Shown here in pieces: positions 4,731 through 5,468 of a stretch of DNA of 5,468 nucleotides (positions are counted from its first letter, which is position 1; every line of letters begins with the position of its first letter). The notes below the pieces were generated by a model. That model had not been told where the DNA came from. It saw only the letters and a program-made list of their open reading frames with translations, and did no database searches. Position numbers and translations under genes: made by a program. Location: positions 1-5,468 of the forward strand of contig JACZQL010000141.1 in assembly GCA_022545745.1 (NCBI GenBank). The letters run 5' to 3'. Source of the stretch: Deltaproteobacteria bacterium. Lineage in GTDB: Bacteria; Desulfobacterota_B; Binatia; UBA9968.

Positions 4731-5459
4731 ATGAGAGTCGGTATCGTCGGTTTCAGGGGAGCAGGAAAATCCACCGTCTTTAACGCCCTCACGGGTCTCG
4801 GTGCCGGCCGCCGGAAGAAGAGCAGTAAACCTCAACTGGGGGTGATCAAGGTTGCCGACCCCCGGGTGGAAAAGCTGGGCGGGATCCTCAAACTCGAAAA
4901 GACAACCCACGCAGAAATCACCCTCGTTGATTTTGCCCCCGGAATGGGTGAGAGGGCCCTAAATCCCAAGACATTTCAGCAGTTGAGAGAGGTCGATGCG
5001 CTGGCCCATGTCGTAAAGTGTTTTTCCGGTCCCCTCGACCAAGCTCCGCAATCTCCATCAACGGCCATTCAGGACTTCGAATCAGAGCTAAAGCTCACGG
5101 ATCTGGTGGTTATTGAAAACCGTCTCACAGAGTTAAAGAAGGAGGAGGGTCTAGCACGGGAAATGGATCTTTTGGGGCGCTGCAAGGCTCAACTAGAAGG
5201 AGAAAAGCCCTTGCGCCGCCTCTCTCTTAGTGAGGAAGAGATTAAAAAAATCGCAGGTTTTGGTTTTCTCAGTCAAAAGCCCCTGTTACTTGTACTCAAT
5301 CTAGGAGAAGAGGATGACGCGAAGCCCTTACCAAAAGCAATGACGCGGCAGCTAAAAAAAGAAGGTCTCTTGGCAGTTCCCCTCTCCGGTATGGTGGAGA
5401 TGGAGTTGGTGGGGCTTGAAGAGAAAGAACGGCTGAAATGTCTCAAGGACCTAGGCTGA
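4731..5459 (+). CDS. YchF/OLA1-like P-loop ATPase, stopped early by an in-frame TGA (242 aa, C-terminal domain missing)
   Basis: Member of the Obg-related YchF/OLA1 family of P-loop nucleotidases, ribosome-associated in the well-studied members. Motifs: VGIVGFRGAGKSTVFNALTG (3-22) with the Walker A (canonical YchF reads GLPNVGKST); G3-type DFAPGMG (67-73); REVDALAHVVKCF (86-98), strongly YchF-like; a charged helical hairpin at about 115-165; and LVLNLGEED (187-195), the G4 site as NLGE rather than NKxD, the variant linked to ATP rather than GTP preference. Usual length is about 350-365 aa with a C-terminal TGS-like (DUF933) domain. Here the frame ends at L-K-D-L-G followed by TGA, exactly where the family reads LGL(D/E)E, and the next codons (5460-5468) read D-E-T. 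The missing last ~100 residues suggest a disrupted gene, a sequence error or stop readthrough; a true short form is possible. The GAGKST Walker A suggests a YchF paralogue rather than YchF itself. It is divergent from the ferredoxin gene, with its own candidate promoter and a long leader. Confidence 0.82.
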   Translation: MRVGIVGFRGAGKSTVFNALTGLGAGRRKKSSKPQLGVIKVADPRVEKLGGILKLEKTTHAEITLVDFAPGMGERALNPKTFQQLREVDALAHVVKCFSGPLDQAPQSPSTAIQDFESELKLTDLVVIENRLTELKKEEGLAREMDLLGRCKAQLEGEKPLRRLSLSEEEIKKIAGFGFLSQKPLLLVLNLGEEDDAKPLPKAMTRQLKKEGLLAVPLSGMVEMELVGLEEKERLKCLKDLG

Positions 5460-5468
5460 GACGAAACT

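Noticed and set aside
5457..5459. TGA of the YchF-like gene as a selenocysteine codon
   Set aside because: The family has Leu at this position and no catalytic thiol or selenol is known there. A selenocysteine insertion hairpin could not be assessed because only 9 bases follow, so mutation or sequence error is simpler.

Overview
The window carries six protein-coding genes, all recognisable at family level, and no RNA gene, insertion sequence, phage gene or CRISPR array. Base composition looks balanced (roughly 50-55% GC by eye). The genes are tightly packed with Shine-Dalgarno sequences, so this is a bacterium. An AmmeMemoRadiSam B protein fused to an N-terminal PqqD-like domain, together with a YchF-like P-loop ATPase of the GAGKST type, recalls little-cultured Gram-negative lineages such as Desulfobacterota, Nitrospirota or NC10. 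That placement is an impression from memory, and the sequence alone does not settle it.

Layout. Positions 3-824 (minus) hold an inositol-monophosphatase/SuhB-family phosphatase. A 229-base divergent spacer follows. It contains six imperfect heptamers (AGCTGAN, 925-966), two of which form a perfect small hairpin, and a candidate promoter for the rightward genes. Positions 1054-1842 (plus) encode a dienelactone-hydrolase-family enzyme. Ten bases later, 1853-3082 (plus) encodes the PqqD-like/MEMO fusion protein; these two genes look like one operon. A convergent 31-base gap separates them from a leftward pair: a single-cluster ferredoxin (4244-4456) followed after 14 bases by a D-arginine-dehydrogenase/DadA-like FAD amine oxidoreductase (3114-4229). 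The ferredoxin gene is divergent from a YchF-like ATPase gene (4731-5459, plus). The 274-base spacer between them has a good candidate promoter (4530-4558) and a leader of about 165 nt with two hairpins.

How the genes may work together. The ferredoxin and flavoenzyme plausibly form a small electron-transfer unit: the flavin oxidises an amino acid or amine and the iron-sulfur protein takes the electrons. The hydrolase and MEMO-type protein are translated from adjacent, probably coupled reading frames, but no shared pathway is known to me. The phosphatase and the YchF-like gene are independent units.

The most notable oddity is at the right edge. The YchF-like frame stops at a TGA (5457-5459) inside the family's conserved LGL(D/E)E motif, and the three codons after the stop (D-E-T) continue the family pattern. 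The gene is therefore either broken by a TTA-to-TGA-type change, affected by a sequence error, read through, or a naturally short form; the window ends 9 bases later and cannot decide.
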